From the NCBI RefSeq assembly GCF_019219825.1, contig NZ_JAHUXH010000009.1:1-64000 (forward strand): a stretch of 64,000 nucleotides of DNA, given 5' to 3'. Within the stretch, counting starts at the first letter, position 1; every line of letters begins with the position of its first letter. The translations under genes were made by a program, and so were the position numbers. Below, piece after piece: positions 7,640 to 16,475 of the stretch. The notes beneath the pieces are model-generated. The model searched no databases. It had not been told where the DNA came from and saw nothing but the letters and a program-made list of their open reading frames with translations. This stretch comes from Streptomyces sp. TRM70350 (GTDB lineage Bacteria > Actinomycetota > Actinomycetes > Streptomycetales > Streptomycetaceae).

Positions 7640-9379
7640 ATGGCCAGGGAATTCCAACGCGGCCACAAGGCCAGGATCAGTGACCTCACCGCGGGCACGG
7701 ATCTGTACGTAGGCGTGCAGATCTCGGCCCCTGGACTGACCTTCGACATCAGCTGCTTCGGTCTGGACGCCGACGAACGGCTCTCGGACGACCGGTACTT
7801 CGTCTTCTTCAACCAGCCGAAGTCCCCCGAGGAGGCCATCCAGCTCCTGGGCGCCCAGGCGGGCGACACGGAGTCCTTCCGGGTCACGCTCGACAGGATC
7901 CCACCGCAGATCCAGAAGCTGTCCTTCACGGCGACCATCGACGGCGCCGGGCAGATGTCGCAGGTCAATCCCGGCTACATCCGTATCGTCGCGGGCGGCG
8001 AGGAGGTGGCCCGGTACTCGTTCAACGGCTCGGAGTTCTCCACCGAACGGGCCGTGATGCTGGGCGACTTCTACCTGAAGGACGTGTGGCGGTTCGCGGC
8101 CGTCGGACAGGGCTTCGACGGTGGCCTGGACGCGCTGCTGAAGAACTTCGGCGGCGAGGTGCTCGAAGAGGAGACGCCGGCCGAGCCGCAGCCCCAGACG
8201 GGTGCCGCTCCCGGCTTCGCCCCGCCCGCACAGGCCTCCGCGCCACCCGCCTTCGGCGTCCCCACCGGCCCGGCCCCGACTCCTGCTCCGGCACCGGCCC
8301 CCGCTCCGGCCCCCGCGCCGCAGCCCGCCGCGCAGGGCTTCGTGCCGCCCGCGGGTGTCACGCCGCCTCCGGCTCCCGCCCCGGCGCCCGCGCCCCAGGT
8401 GCACACCGCGCCCACTGTCGTCGCGCCCATGACCCCGCCCGGCGGCGCCGCCGCCGTACCGCCGCCCGCCCCGGCACCCGCGCCGCCCTACGGCGGCCAG
8501 CCGCAGCCCCCGTACGGGCAGCCGCCCCAGCAGCAGCCCCCGTACGGGCAGGCCGCCCCGGGCCAGACCGCCCCGCTGCCCCCCGGCTACGGTCAGCCGC
8601 CCGCCCCGCAGACCCCCACCCCGCCCCCCGGCTACGGCCAGCCGACCCCGCCTCCGGGCTACGGCCAGCAGGCCCCCTATGGAGCGCCCCAGCCCGCGCC
8701 GCAGGGCGCTCCCCAGGCGCCCGGTGTCGCCGGTGCGCTCCAGAAGTTCAAGGAGACACCCACCGGGCAGCGCTGGACGCAGCAGAACAAGAAGCTCGTC
8801 CGCGTGGACCTCGGTATCGGCGGCCAGCCCGTGCTGGCCCGGCAGGGCAGCATGGTGCTCTACCAGGGCAAGGTCGACTTCAGCTACAAGGGCGCCGGGT
8901 TCACCGGCCGGATCGTCGGCAACGCGACCGGCCAGGAGATGCAGCTGATGCGCTGTACGGGCCAGGGACAGGTGTTCCTCGCCGAGAACTCCACGATGCT
9001 GCACCCCATCGAACTCCAGGGCGACGGCATCTGCGTCTCGGCCGAGAACGTCCTCGCGTTCGACGAGAGCCTCCAGTACGAGGTCCGCCGCATCGAGGGT
9101 CACGGCATCCCCGGCGGTGCGCTGTTCACCATGCAGTTCACCGGCACCGGCACCATCGTCGTCAAGACGCACGGCACGCCCGTGGTGCTGCCGGTCACGC
9201 CGACGACGTTCGCCGACTGCAACGCAGTGGTGGCCTGGTCGGCCGCCTCCCAGGTGGTCGTCTCCAGCCAGGTACGGATGCGCCGCAACGCCTACCCCGG
9301 CGACACCGGGGAGAGCGTCAACCTCCAGTTCCGGGGCGCGCCCGGCAACTTCATCGTCGTCCAGCCGTACGAGATCTGA
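7640..9379 (+). CDS. TerD-domain / proline-rich linker / AIM24-domain fusion protein
   Basis: This is a 579-residue protein. Residues 1-180 form a TerD-like tellurite-resistance/stress domain, with the typical FDISCFGLD and DDRYFVFFNQ segments that carry the Ca2+-binding acidic residues. Residues about 185-365 are a low-complexity Pro/Ala/Gly/Gln linker with repeated PPGYGQ and PAPAPA units. Residues about 370-579 are an AIM24 (DUF124) domain. I chose the ATG at 7640 because the TerD fold begins there, with GGGGGA about 12 nt upstream. The frame is open further 5', but that sequence looks non-coding. It is followed after 14 nt by a second AIM24 gene and then a third, which are surely one operon. 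TerD proteins bind Ca2+ in stress and surface-associated complexes. The role of AIM24 in bacteria is unknown. Confidence 0.85.
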   Translation: MAREFQRGHKARISDLTAGTDLYVGVQISAPGLTFDISCFGLDADERLSDDRYFVFFNQPKSPEEAIQLLGAQAGDTESFRVTLDRIPPQIQKLSFTATIDGAGQMSQVNPGYIRIVAGGEEVARYSFNGSEFSTERAVMLGDFYLKDVWRFAAVGQGFDGGLDALLKNFGGEVLEEETPAEPQPQTGAAPGFAPPAQASAPPAFGVPTGPAPTPAPAPAPAPAPAPQPAAQGFVPPAGVTPPPAPAPAPAPQVHTAPTVVAPMTPPGGAAAVPPPAPAPAPPYGGQPQPPYGQPPQQQPPYGQAAPGQTAPLPPGYGQPPAPQTPTPPPGYGQPTPPPGYGQQAPYGAPQPAPQGAPQAPGVAGALQKFKETPTGQRWTQQNKKLVRVDLGIGGQPVLARQGSMVLYQGKVDFSYKGAGFTGRIVGNATGQEMQLMRCTGQGQVFLAENSTMLHPIELQGDGICVSAENVLAFDESLQYEVRRIEGHGIPGGALFTMQFTGTGTIVVKTHGTPVVLPVTPTTFADCNAVVAWSAASQVVVSSQVRMRRNAYPGDTGESVNLQFRGAPGNFIVVQPYEI

Positions 9380-9393
9380 AGGGAGAGCCCGTC

Positions 9394-10074
9394 ATGAACC
9401 AGCCGCTCGCGGGCTACGCCCCCGCACCCGTCACCGCCCGCATGGAGAACCACGGCAACCACATGCTGAAGGTCGCCATGCAGACCGGACACGACCTCCT
9501 CGCGCGCGTGGGGTCGATGGTCGCCTACGAGGGCTTCATCCAGTACGAGCCCAACCCGCCGGCCGTGCGCCAGATCGCCCGCGACTGGGTGACCGGCGAG
9601 GGCGCGCCCCTGATGAAGTGCTCCGGCGACGGACTGCTCTACCTCGCCGACTACGGCGCCAACGTCGTCGTGATCAATCTGGGCGGGGACGGCATCTCCG
9701 TCAACGCCACCAACCTGCTCGCCTTCGACGCGCACCTCACCTGGGGCGTAGAACGGGTCAAGGGGCTGGCGAAGTTCGCCGGACAGGGCCTGTGGAACAC
9801 CCGGATCTCCGGGCAGGGCTGGGTCGCCCTGACCTCCCGGGGCAAGCCGATCGTCGTCGACTGCGGCGGTGGCGAGAACGAGACGTACGTCGACCCGGAC
9901 GCGCTCGTCGCCTGGTCCCCGAACCTCAAGGTGAAGGGCAAGCGCAGCTTCAAGGCGCAGTCACTGATCGGCCGGGGCAGCGGCGAGGCCTACCAGATGG
10001 CCTTCTCCGGCGAGGGCATCGTCGTCGTCCAGCCCAGCGAGGACAGCACCGACCGTCTTCGGATCCGGGGCTGA
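9394..10074 (+). CDS. AIM24 (DUF124) family protein
   Basis: This 226-residue protein consists of a single AIM24-like domain, recognisable from LLARVGSMVAYEGFIQYEP near residues 30-50, the internal ISGQGWVALTSRG and the terminal FSGEGIVVVQPSE. The fold is a double-stranded beta barrel in which the repeat pattern G-x-V-x-L/A-x-G is common. It has no signal peptide or membrane segment. It sits in the middle of a three-gene operon with AIM24 domains in each gene. It lies 14 nt after the TerD fusion gene, and GGGAGAG precedes the ATG. The biochemical role is unknown. Confidence 0.85.
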   Translation: MNQPLAGYAPAPVTARMENHGNHMLKVAMQTGHDLLARVGSMVAYEGFIQYEPNPPAVRQIARDWVTGEGAPLMKCSGDGLLYLADYGANVVVINLGGDGISVNATNLLAFDAHLTWGVERVKGLAKFAGQGLWNTRISGQGWVALTSRGKPIVVDCGGGENETYVDPDALVAWSPNLKVKGKRSFKAQSLIGRGSGEAYQMAFSGEGIVVVQPSEDSTDRLRIRG

Positions 10075-10090
10075 AGGGGAGCACCACACC

Positions 10091-10846
10091 ATGCAGAGTC
10101 CGCTTTTCGCCTACAACGACCAGCAGACCCAGGAACGCTGGAGCCTGCAGAACAAGCAGATGCTGCGCGTCACCCTGGAAGGCCACGACGACATCCTGGC
10201 CCGCAAGGGCACCATGGTCGCCTACCAGGGGCTCGTCGAGTTCGACGCCGAGTTCCAGGGCAACCAGCAGGCACGCGCGCGTGCGCGCACCGGTGAGGGC
10301 CTGGACCTGATGCGCTGCCACGGGCAGGGCACGGTCTACCTCGCCAACCTCAAGCAGCACGTGCACGTGGTGGACGTGGACCAGGACGGGCTGACCGTCG
10401 ACAGCAGCTATGTGCTGGCGATGGACTCCTCGCTGCACCACGAGGTCGTCGCCGTGGACAGCCTCTACGGCATCTCCGGCTCCGGGAAGTACCAGCTCAA
10501 CATCACCGGCCGTGGCAAGGTCGCACTCATGACCTCGGGCATGCCGCTGATGATGCAGGTGACGCCCGACAAGTACGTCAACTGCGACGCCGACGCGATC
10601 GTCGCCTGGTCGACGGCCCTGCGCGTGCAGATGCAGGCCCAGACGCACTCCTCCGGGGTGTGGCGGCGCCGCGGCAGCACCGGTGAGGGCTGGGAGCTCA
10701 GCTTCATGGGCACCGGTTTCGTGCTCGTCCAGCCCAGCGAACTGCTGCCGCCGCAGAACGCCCAGATCGGGTCCGGCGTCGCCGCGCAGTACGGCATGGG
10801 GCAGCAGGGGGCTCGGGGGCAGAACCAGGGGAACGCCTGGAGCTGA
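10091..10846 (+). CDS. AIM24 (DUF124) family protein
   Basis: This 251-residue AIM24-like protein (LARKGTMVAYQGLVEF, TGRGKVALMTSG, FMGTGFVLVQPSE) is the third gene of the TerD/AIM24 operon, with a 16-nt gap and GGGGAG ribosome-binding site. It shares the same core as the previous two proteins but differs in loops and has a Gln/Gly-rich C-terminal tail. Three divergent AIM24 domains made from one transcript suggest subunits of a hetero-oligomeric shell or complex, which is an inference. A strong terminator follows. Confidence 0.85.
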   Translation: MQSPLFAYNDQQTQERWSLQNKQMLRVTLEGHDDILARKGTMVAYQGLVEFDAEFQGNQQARARARTGEGLDLMRCHGQGTVYLANLKQHVHVVDVDQDGLTVDSSYVLAMDSSLHHEVVAVDSLYGISGSGKYQLNITGRGKVALMTSGMPLMMQVTPDKYVNCDADAIVAWSTALRVQMQAQTHSSGVWRRRGSTGEGWELSFMGTGFVLVQPSELLPPQNAQIGSGVAAQYGMGQQGARGQNQGNAWS

Positions 10847-10888
10847 CCGTCCGGAAAGCATCTGCAGCTGACCGTCGGAAAAGCAAAC

Positions 10889-10922
10889 GTAAGGGGCGCC
10901 CGCTCAAGCGGACGTCCCTTAC
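10889..10922. terminator. bidirectional terminator between convergent operons
   Basis: A near-perfect 16-bp inverted repeat (10889-10904 with 10907-10922, one G-T wobble and one mismatch) lies between the AIM24 operon and the convergent Nudix gene, whose stop codon begins at 10929. Confidence 0.75.
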
Positions 10923-10926
10923 ACGT

Positions 10927-11442
10927 TCAGAGCCTGGCGCGGGTCGCCTCCACCAGTCGTACGACCGAGTCGTCGGCGATGCCCGCCACCTCGTCGTAGG
11001 GGAACCAGCGCAGGTCGAGGGACTCGTCGCTGATCGCCTCCACGGCTCCGGCCGGAGCGAGCGCCGCGTACTGGACGTCGAGGTGCCAGGCGCACGGCGT
11101 GTGGTGCCGGTCCAGGCGGACGGGACCGCCCGGCAGCAGGGTCAGGCCCCCGATGCCCGACTCCTCGGTGCCCTCGCGCAGGGCGGCGGCCGCCAGGGAG
11201 ACGTCCCCGGGCTCGCAGTGACCGCCCATCTGCAGCCACATGCGCAGCTTCCGGTGCAGGGTCAGCAGCACCCGGCCGCGTTCCGGGTCGATCACCAAGG
11301 CGCTCGCCGTGAGGTGACCGTCCTCGCAGGACTTCCACATGCCGTCCGGGTGGGCCGCGAGGTGGTCGAGGTAGACCCCGCGCAGCTCTTGCTGGTCCTC
11401 GTAGCTCTTGAGTACGAGGACCGCGTCGTCATGGAGGCTCAC
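10927..11442 (-). CDS. Nudix hydrolase
   Basis: This 171-residue Nudix hydrolase has a box reading GGHCEPGD...REGTEESG (near residues 74-95) that matches Gx5Ex7REUxEExGU, with the metal-binding REx2EE glutamates intact. Family enzymes cleave nucleoside diphosphates linked to another moiety. The substrate here is unknown. The GTG start at 11442 overlaps the stop of the upstream zincin-like gene (GTGA), so the two are translationally coupled. Confidence 0.85.
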   Translation of the reverse strand: MSLHDDAVLVLKSYEDQQELRGVYLDHLAAHPDGMWKSCEDGHLTASALVIDPERGRVLLTLHRKLRMWLQMGGHCEPGDVSLAAAALREGTEESGIGGLTLLPGGPVRLDRHHTPCAWHLDVQYAALAPAGAVEAISDESLDLRWFPYDEVAGIADDSVVRLVEATRARL

Positions 11443-12881
11443 TCGACGTCGTCGCCCTTGTCGCCGCCCTCGTCCTTCTTCAGGTTCGGCTTTCCGGAGG
11501 GCCCGTCCGCCGCCTCGCCGAGCATCTTGTCCAGCTCGGAGAAGTCCAGCTGCTCGCGGTGCACGAAGCCGTCCGGGTCGTCCAGGTCGTTCGCGGTCGG
11601 CAGCATGTCCGGGTGGGCCCACAGGGCGTCCCGGCCGTCGACACCGCGCGCGTCCGTCAGGGACGCCCACAGGCGGGAGGCGTCGCGCAGCCGGCGCGGG
11701 CGCAGCTCCAGACCGATCAGCGTGGCGAAGGTCTGCTCGGCCGGGCCGCCCGAGGCGCGGCGGCGGCGCAGGGTCTCGCGCAGCGCGTCGGCGGACGACA
11801 GACGGGGCTTGGCGGCCGCGTGCACAACGGCGTCCACCCAGCCCTCGACGAGTGCCAGAGCCGTCTCCAGACGGGCCAGCGCCGCCTTCTGCTCGGGCGT
11901 GTCCTCCGGCTGGAACATGCCCTGCTGCAGCGCGTCCTGCAACTGCTCGGGGTTCTGCGGGTCGAACTGGCCGACCACGTCCTCCAGCTTGGCCGTGTCG
12001 ACCTTGATCCCGCGCGCGTACCCGTCGACCGCGCCGAACAGGTGCGAGCGCAGCCACGGCACGTGCGCGAACAGGCGCTGGTGGGCGGCCTCGCGCAGGG
12101 CGAGATACAGCCGTACCTCCTCCTTGGGCACGCCCAGGTCCTTGCCGAACACCTCGATGTTCACCGGCAGCAGCGCGGCCTTGCCGGCCGGGCCGAGCGG
12201 CAGGCCGATGTCGGTCGAGCCGACGACCTCGCCCGCGAGCACGCCCACGGCCTGCCCGATCTGCGTACCGAACATCGCGCCGCCCATCGAGCGCATCATG
12301 CCGATCAGCGGGCCGGCCATGGCCTGCATCTCCTCCGGCAGGACGTCACCCATGGCGGCGCCGACGCGCTCGGCGACCGGGTCGACGAGTTCCTGCCACG
12401 CGGGCAGGGTCGCCTCGACCCACTCCGCGCGGCTCCAGGCCACCGCGGAGGCGGCACCGGACGGCAGGGACGTCGCGTCGTCCAGCCACAGGTCGGCCAG
12501 GCGGACGGCCTCCTGGACCGCGGTGCGCTCGGCGGGGCCGACGCTCGCGTCCTTCGTGCCGTCCGGCGTGCCCTGGGAGACCGTCTGGCGGGCGATCTGC
12601 TTGGCCATGTCCCAGTTCACCGGGCCGCCCTCGTAGGAGAGCATCTGGCCCAGCTGCTGGAACGCGGCGCCCAGGTCGGTGGGGTTCAGCGAACCGAACA
12701 TGGCAGCGAGCGGATTGTCCGCACCGGGGCCACCAAAGCCTCCGGCACCGGGCAGCCCGCCGAATCCGAACGGGTTGGCCGGTCCCTGACCACCACCGCT
12801 CTGCTGGTCCTTCTTCTTGCCCTCGTCGCCGTCTTCCGGCTCCTCCGGCGGAAGGCCGAATCCGAATGGGGTGTCACTCAC
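11439..12881 (-). CDS. zincin-like metalloprotease-type protein (DUF2342 family)
   Basis: This 480-residue protein belongs to the actinobacterial DUF2342 family, sometimes annotated as zinc-dependent metalloprotease or F420-associated protein. The candidate zincin helix is LREAAHQRLF (near residues 265-274), an xExxH variant of HExxH. Residues 1-55 are Gly/Pro/Phe-rich and probably disordered, and the C-terminal 25 residues are acidic and lysine-rich. Proteolytic activity is not proven in this family because the first His of HExxH is replaced here by Arg. It is coupled to the Nudix gene by a 4-nt overlap and divergent from the SDR gene. Confidence 0.78.
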   Translation of the reverse strand: MSDTPFGFGLPPEEPEDGDEGKKKDQQSGGGQGPANPFGFGGLPGAGGFGGPGADNPLAAMFGSLNPTDLGAAFQQLGQMLSYEGGPVNWDMAKQIARQTVSQGTPDGTKDASVGPAERTAVQEAVRLADLWLDDATSLPSGAASAVAWSRAEWVEATLPAWQELVDPVAERVGAAMGDVLPEEMQAMAGPLIGMMRSMGGAMFGTQIGQAVGVLAGEVVGSTDIGLPLGPAGKAALLPVNIEVFGKDLGVPKEEVRLYLALREAAHQRLFAHVPWLRSHLFGAVDGYARGIKVDTAKLEDVVGQFDPQNPEQLQDALQQGMFQPEDTPEQKAALARLETALALVEGWVDAVVHAAAKPRLSSADALRETLRRRRASGGPAEQTFATLIGLELRPRRLRDASRLWASLTDARGVDGRDALWAHPDMLPTANDLDDPDGFVHREQLDFSELDKMLGEAADGPSGKPNLKKDEGGDKGDDVE

Positions 12882-13075
12882 GGGATTCCTCGGCTGTTAA
12901 GGCCGCCGGTCTTCCCCGACGGCACGACTGCCCTACAACACCACCCAGCCTAGACACCCCGGGGCGGTTCGGGCCTCGGTGCTTCGCCGACTCACGGCCT
13001 GCGGCAGGATGGATGCCACCTGGTACGTACGCGTCACTCGCGCTCGTATGTGAAGACAACCGCTGGAGACACCCG

Positions 13076-14188
13076 GTGAGTTCCCCAGATCCGCAGGTTC
13101 GCGCAGCGCGAAACCCGTCAACCACTCCCGCCCTGCGCGGGCCCGTCGTCGCGGTCACCGGCGCCGCGTCCGGCGTGGGTGCGCTGCTCACCGCGCGGCT
13201 GGCCGCGTCGGACGGGATCAAGCAGGTCATCGCCATCGACGAGCGGCGCGGCGAGTGCGCCGCGGCGCAGTGGCACATCCTCGACGTGCGGGATCCGGCG
13301 ATCGCGGAGAAGCTGCGGGGCGCGGACGTGGTGGTGCATCTGGCGCTCGACCTGGACCTGGAGACGGACGCGGCCGCCCGTACGGCGTACAACGTGCGCG
13401 GGACGCAGACCGTGCTGACCGCCGCCGCGGCGGCCGGGGTGCACCGGGTGGTGCTGTGCACGTCGGCGATGGTCTACGGGGCGCTGCCGGACAACGAGCT
13501 GCCGCTGTCGGAGGACGCCGAGCTGCGGGCGACGGCGGAGGCCACCGGGGTGGGGGACCTGCTGGAGATCGAGCGGCTGGCGCGGCGGGCGCCGCGGGCG
13601 CACCCGGGGCTCAATGTCACCGTGGTGCGGCCCGCTGTCCTGGTGGGAGGCACGGACACCGCACTGACCAGGTACTTCGAGTCGCCTCGGCTGCTGGTCG
13701 TCGCCGGGTCGCGGCCGGCCTGGCAGTTCTGTCACGTCGAGGATCTGTGCAGTGCTCTGGAGTACGCCGTCCTGGAGAAGGTCGAGGGGGAGCTCGCCGT
13801 CGGGTGCGACGGGTGGCTGGAGCAGGAGGAGGTCGAGGAGCTGAGCGGGATCCGGCGGATGGAGCTGCCGTCGGCGGTGGCGCTGGGAGCAGCGGCCCGG
13901 CTGCACCGGATCGGGCTGACGCCGTCTCCGGCAGGGGATCTGGCGTACACGATGTACCCCTGGGTGGTCAGCGGAAGCCGGCTGCATGACGCCGGGTGGC
14001 GGGCTCGGTGGACCAACGAGGAAGTGCTCGCCGAGCTGCTGGAGGAGGTTTCCGGGCGGCATACGGTGGCCGGGCGACGGCTGGGGCGCAAGGACGCGAC
14101 GGCTGCGGGGGCCGCGGGGGCGACGGTGGCCCTGCTGGGTGCGGCGGCTGTGGTGCGGCGGGCTCGGAAGGCTCGGCGACGGCTGTGA
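13076..14188 (+). CDS. NAD-dependent epimerase/dehydratase-like SDR protein with C-terminal membrane anchor
   Basis: This 370-residue extended short-chain dehydrogenase carries the Rossmann motif TGAASGVG near residues 25-32 (TGxxGxxG type) and the active-site region TSAMVYG, in which the usual catalytic YxxxK is incomplete: Tyr is present but no Lys follows at the +4 position, so its catalysis is doubtful. A C-terminal segment ATAAGAAGATVALLGAAAVV followed by Arg/Lys-rich residues looks like a tail anchor. I chose the GTG start at 13076, with GGAG about 8 nt upstream. The longer frame upstream lacks coding character. The substrate is unknown. Confidence 0.78.
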   Translation: MSSPDPQVRAARNPSTTPALRGPVVAVTGAASGVGALLTARLAASDGIKQVIAIDERRGECAAAQWHILDVRDPAIAEKLRGADVVVHLALDLDLETDAAARTAYNVRGTQTVLTAAAAAGVHRVVLCTSAMVYGALPDNELPLSEDAELRATAEATGVGDLLEIERLARRAPRAHPGLNVTVVRPAVLVGGTDTALTRYFESPRLLVVAGSRPAWQFCHVEDLCSALEYAVLEKVEGELAVGCDGWLEQEEVEELSGIRRMELPSAVALGAAARLHRIGLTPSPAGDLAYTMYPWVVSGSRLHDAGWRARWTNEEVLAELLEEVSGRHTVAGRRLGRKDATAAGAAGATVALLGAAAVVRRARKARRRL

Positions 14189-14223
14189 CGGGCCGTGGGC
14201 TGCGGCGGGCGTCGGAGTTTAAC

Positions 14224-14304
14224 GCCCCCGCCGTCCCTATCGTGTCTCTCGCCCCCGCCGTCCTAGTCGTGTTTCTCGCCCCCGCCGCCCCTACCGTCCC
14301 CTCC
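14224..14304. repeat. three tandem copies of a 27-bp imperfect repeat
   Basis: Units at 14224-14250, 14251-14277 and 14278-14304 each begin GCCCCCGCCG and end in a pyrimidine-rich CTC or CC run. They lie in the 302-bp gap between the SDR gene and moaE. The period is a multiple of three and the frame stays open, but the translation is low-complexity and no start codon fits. Nothing else was recognised in this gap. Confidence 0.7.
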
Positions 14305-14490
14305 TGAGGGCCGCCCCCAGACCCCCGCTTCGGCCTGAAACGGCCTCGTCCTCAAGCGCGGGCGGGCTGAGAAGACGTGGCCCGCGCCGAAAAGCGGGCG
14401 TCTCCCTGTAGGAGGCTCCAAGACCGTACACGCGCGTGCCAGGTGAAAGCGCCATTCCCCCGCGTCGTGCGCGTGCGGCACGATGGATGC

Positions 14491-14952
14491 ATGGCAGCCA
14501 CCAATGATCACCCTGGCGAGCAGGGCGCACAGCAGCCCATCAAACTGATCGCCATCCGCGAGTCGGCCCTCTCCCTCGACGAGGTCTTCCAGGCCGTCGG
14601 GGACGACGCCGCCGGGGGAACCGCCCTGTTCGTGGGGACCGTGCGCAATCACGACGGGGGTGCCGATGTCGACGAGCTCGGGTACTCCTGTCACCCGAGC
14701 GCCGAGGCCGAGATGCGGCGGATCGCCGAGAAGGTCGTCGCCGACTTCCCGGTGCGGGCGCTGGCCGCCGTACACCGTGTGGGGGATCTGAAGGTCGGGG
14801 ATCTCGCTGTCGTGGTCGCCGTGTCCTGTCCGCACCGCGGGGAGGCCTTCGAGGCCTGCCGGAAGCTGATCGACGACCTCAAGCACGAGGTGCCGATCTG
14901 GAAGCACCAGAAGTTCTCCGACGGAACCGAGGAGTGGGTGGGGGCCTGCTGA
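14491..14952 (+). CDS. moaE: molybdopterin synthase catalytic (large) subunit
   Basis: This 153-residue MoaE homologue is the subunit that transfers sulfur from MoaD thiocarboxylate to precursor Z to make molybdopterin. Visible family features are GGTALFVGTVRNHDGG near residues 43-58, the conserved VAVSCPHRGEAFEACR near 110-125, and the active-site lysines in LKHEVPIWKHQKF near 132-144, followed by W at the C-terminus. No moaD lies beside it. The chosen ATG follows a 130-nt gap after the tandem repeat. The N-terminal 20 residues are variable. Confidence 0.92.
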   Translation: MAATNDHPGEQGAQQPIKLIAIRESALSLDEVFQAVGDDAAGGTALFVGTVRNHDGGADVDELGYSCHPSAEAEMRRIAEKVVADFPVRALAAVHRVGDLKVGDLAVVVAVSCPHRGEAFEACRKLIDDLKHEVPIWKHQKFSDGTEEWVGAC

Positions 14953-15070
14953 CCCCCCGGCCGGGCGACTACCGGTTGCGTAACCGCACCCCTGGCGTGA
15001 GCGTTGTCTGAGCAGACGGTTAATCTGTTGATCATTCAGTTCGCGGACGCTCAGGGGTTTGGAGGTCGGC

Positions 15071-15235
15071 ATGGCGTCGCTCGCCTGGTTGCTGATTCCG
15101 CTTGTGGCCGCTGTCGGCGCGGGCCTGTGGGGCAGTTGGGCCAACAGAACCCGCAAGGCCCGCAGCGACGGCCCCGAACTGGACGGCTACGCCCGCTTCT
15201 GCGCGGCCATGGAGAAGACCCACACCGGTCCGTGA
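15071..15235 (+). CDS. 54-residue single-pass membrane protein
   Basis: This short ORF (ATG 15071, stop 15233-15235) encodes an N-terminal hydrophobic helix (LAWLLIPLVAAVGAGLWG) followed by Arg/Lys residues and a soluble tail of about 30 residues, giving a type II or N-out small membrane protein. GGAGG lies 6-10 nt upstream of the start. It lies between moaE and the PDZ/Lon-like protease on the same strand, 55 nt before the latter. The coding GC3 pattern is strong and the start has an excellent ribosome-binding site. Its function is unknown. Confidence 0.75.
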   Translation: MASLAWLLIPLVAAVGAGLWGSWANRTRKARSDGPELDGYARFCAAMEKTHTGP

Positions 15236-15290
15236 CCCTGTCGGGCGGCCCTCACGGTGCGCTGACAGAGCCGTCCCGTACTGTCGTGAC

Positions 15291-16388
15291 ATGCCACGCC
15301 GCACCGCGACGATGCTCGCCTCCACCCTGATGCTGATCGCGCTCCTGTGCGCGGGAGTGCTCATCCCCGTGCCGTACTCGGAGATGTCCCCGGGGCCGAC
15401 GGTGAACACGCTGGGGGACCACGACGGCGAGCCGGTGCTGCAGATCTCCGGACGCAAGACCTACCCGACGGACGGTCACCTCAACATGACCACCGTCCGC
15501 GTCACCAGCGCCGACTACAGGATGAACCTCGTCGAGGCCGTCTACGGCTGGCTCGCGCACGACAACAAGGTCGTCCCGCACGACACCCTCTACCCGGACG
15601 GCAAGACCGAGGAGGAGTCCACCCAGGAGAACGCCGAGGAGTTCAGCCAGTCCCAGGAGAGCGCCAAGGTCGCCGCACTGAAGGAACTCGGCGTCAAGGT
15701 GCAGTCCTGGGTGATCGTCTCCACCGTCGTGAAGGACTCCCCGGCCGAGGGCAGGCTGCACGCCGGTGACGTGATCAAGGCAGTCGACGGTACGACGGTG
15801 AAGGAGCCCGCCGACGTGGCCGAGCTGGTGACCAAGCACAAGCCGGGCGAGGACGTCGTCTTCACGATCGTGCCCGCCAAGGAGCAGGCCGCCGCCGAGA
15901 AGGAGAAGCGCGAGCCGCTGAAGACGGAGAAGATCACGATCCCCACGACGACCTCCGACGACGCCGGCGAGAAGCGCGCCATCGTCGGGATCTCGGCCGG
16001 CACCGACCACACCTTCCCGTTCACCATCGACATCAAGCTCGCCGACGTCGGCGGTCCGAGCGCCGGCCTGATGTTCGCGCTCGGCATCTACGACAAGCTC
16101 ACCCCGGGCTCCCTCACCGGCGGCTCGTTCGTCGCCGGCACCGGCACCATCGACGACGACGGCAGGGTCGGCCCGATCGGCGGCGTCGAGATGAAGACCG
16201 TCGGCGCGCGCGGCAAGGGCGCCCAGTACTTCCTGACGCCCGCCGACAACTGCACGGCCGCCGCCAAGGACACCCCCAAGGGCCTCACCCTCGTCAAGGT
16301 CAACACCATCGACGACGCCCTCGGCGCCCTGAAGGACATCCGCGACGGCGACACCGCCGACCTGCCGAAGTGCACGGCCAAGGGCTGA
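15291..16388 (+). CDS. membrane-anchored PDZ and Lon-like (S16) serine protease
   Basis: This 365-residue protein has an N-terminal signal anchor (residues 8-26, LASTLMLIALLCAGVLIPV), an extracytoplasmic region with a PDZ domain around residues 140-200 (SPAEGRLHAGDVIKAVDGT), and a C-terminal Lon-type S16 protease domain. The Ser-Lys dyad is visible as VGGPSAGLMF (Ser) and EMKTVGA (Lys). This architecture matches Bacillus YlbL and actinobacterial homologues, which process membrane or envelope proteins. Between the domains are charged Glu/Lys-rich stretches. It is probably co-transcribed with the preceding 54-residue membrane protein. Confidence 0.88.
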   Translation: MPRRTATMLASTLMLIALLCAGVLIPVPYSEMSPGPTVNTLGDHDGEPVLQISGRKTYPTDGHLNMTTVRVTSADYRMNLVEAVYGWLAHDNKVVPHDTLYPDGKTEEESTQENAEEFSQSQESAKVAALKELGVKVQSWVIVSTVVKDSPAEGRLHAGDVIKAVDGTTVKEPADVAELVTKHKPGEDVVFTIVPAKEQAAAEKEKREPLKTEKITIPTTTSDDAGEKRAIVGISAGTDHTFPFTIDIKLADVGGPSAGLMFALGIYDKLTPGSLTGGSFVAGTGTIDDDGRVGPIGGVEMKTVGARGKGAQYFLTPADNCTAAAKDTPKGLTLVKVNTIDDALGALKDIRDGDTADLPKCTAKG

Positions 16389-16403
16389 TCAGGAGACGCA
16401 CCC

Positions 16404-16457
16404 CGGGCATGCGGACGCACCCGGCGCCGTGCATCGGGCACGCGGACGCACCCGGCG
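16404..16457. repeat. two direct copies of a 23-bp sequence, 31 bp apart
   Basis: A sequence beginning CGGGCA and ending CGCACCCGGCG occurs at 16404-16426 and 16435-16457 with one difference. It lies in the short gap between convergent genes. No strong terminator hairpin was recognised there. Confidence 0.5.
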
Positions 16458-16475
16458 ACGTACCACCGGCCCGAC

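Noticed and set aside
13076..14188. Calling the SDR protein a functional epimerase
   Set aside because: The glycine-rich motif is present but the catalytic YxxxK is incomplete, so no specific reaction is claimed.
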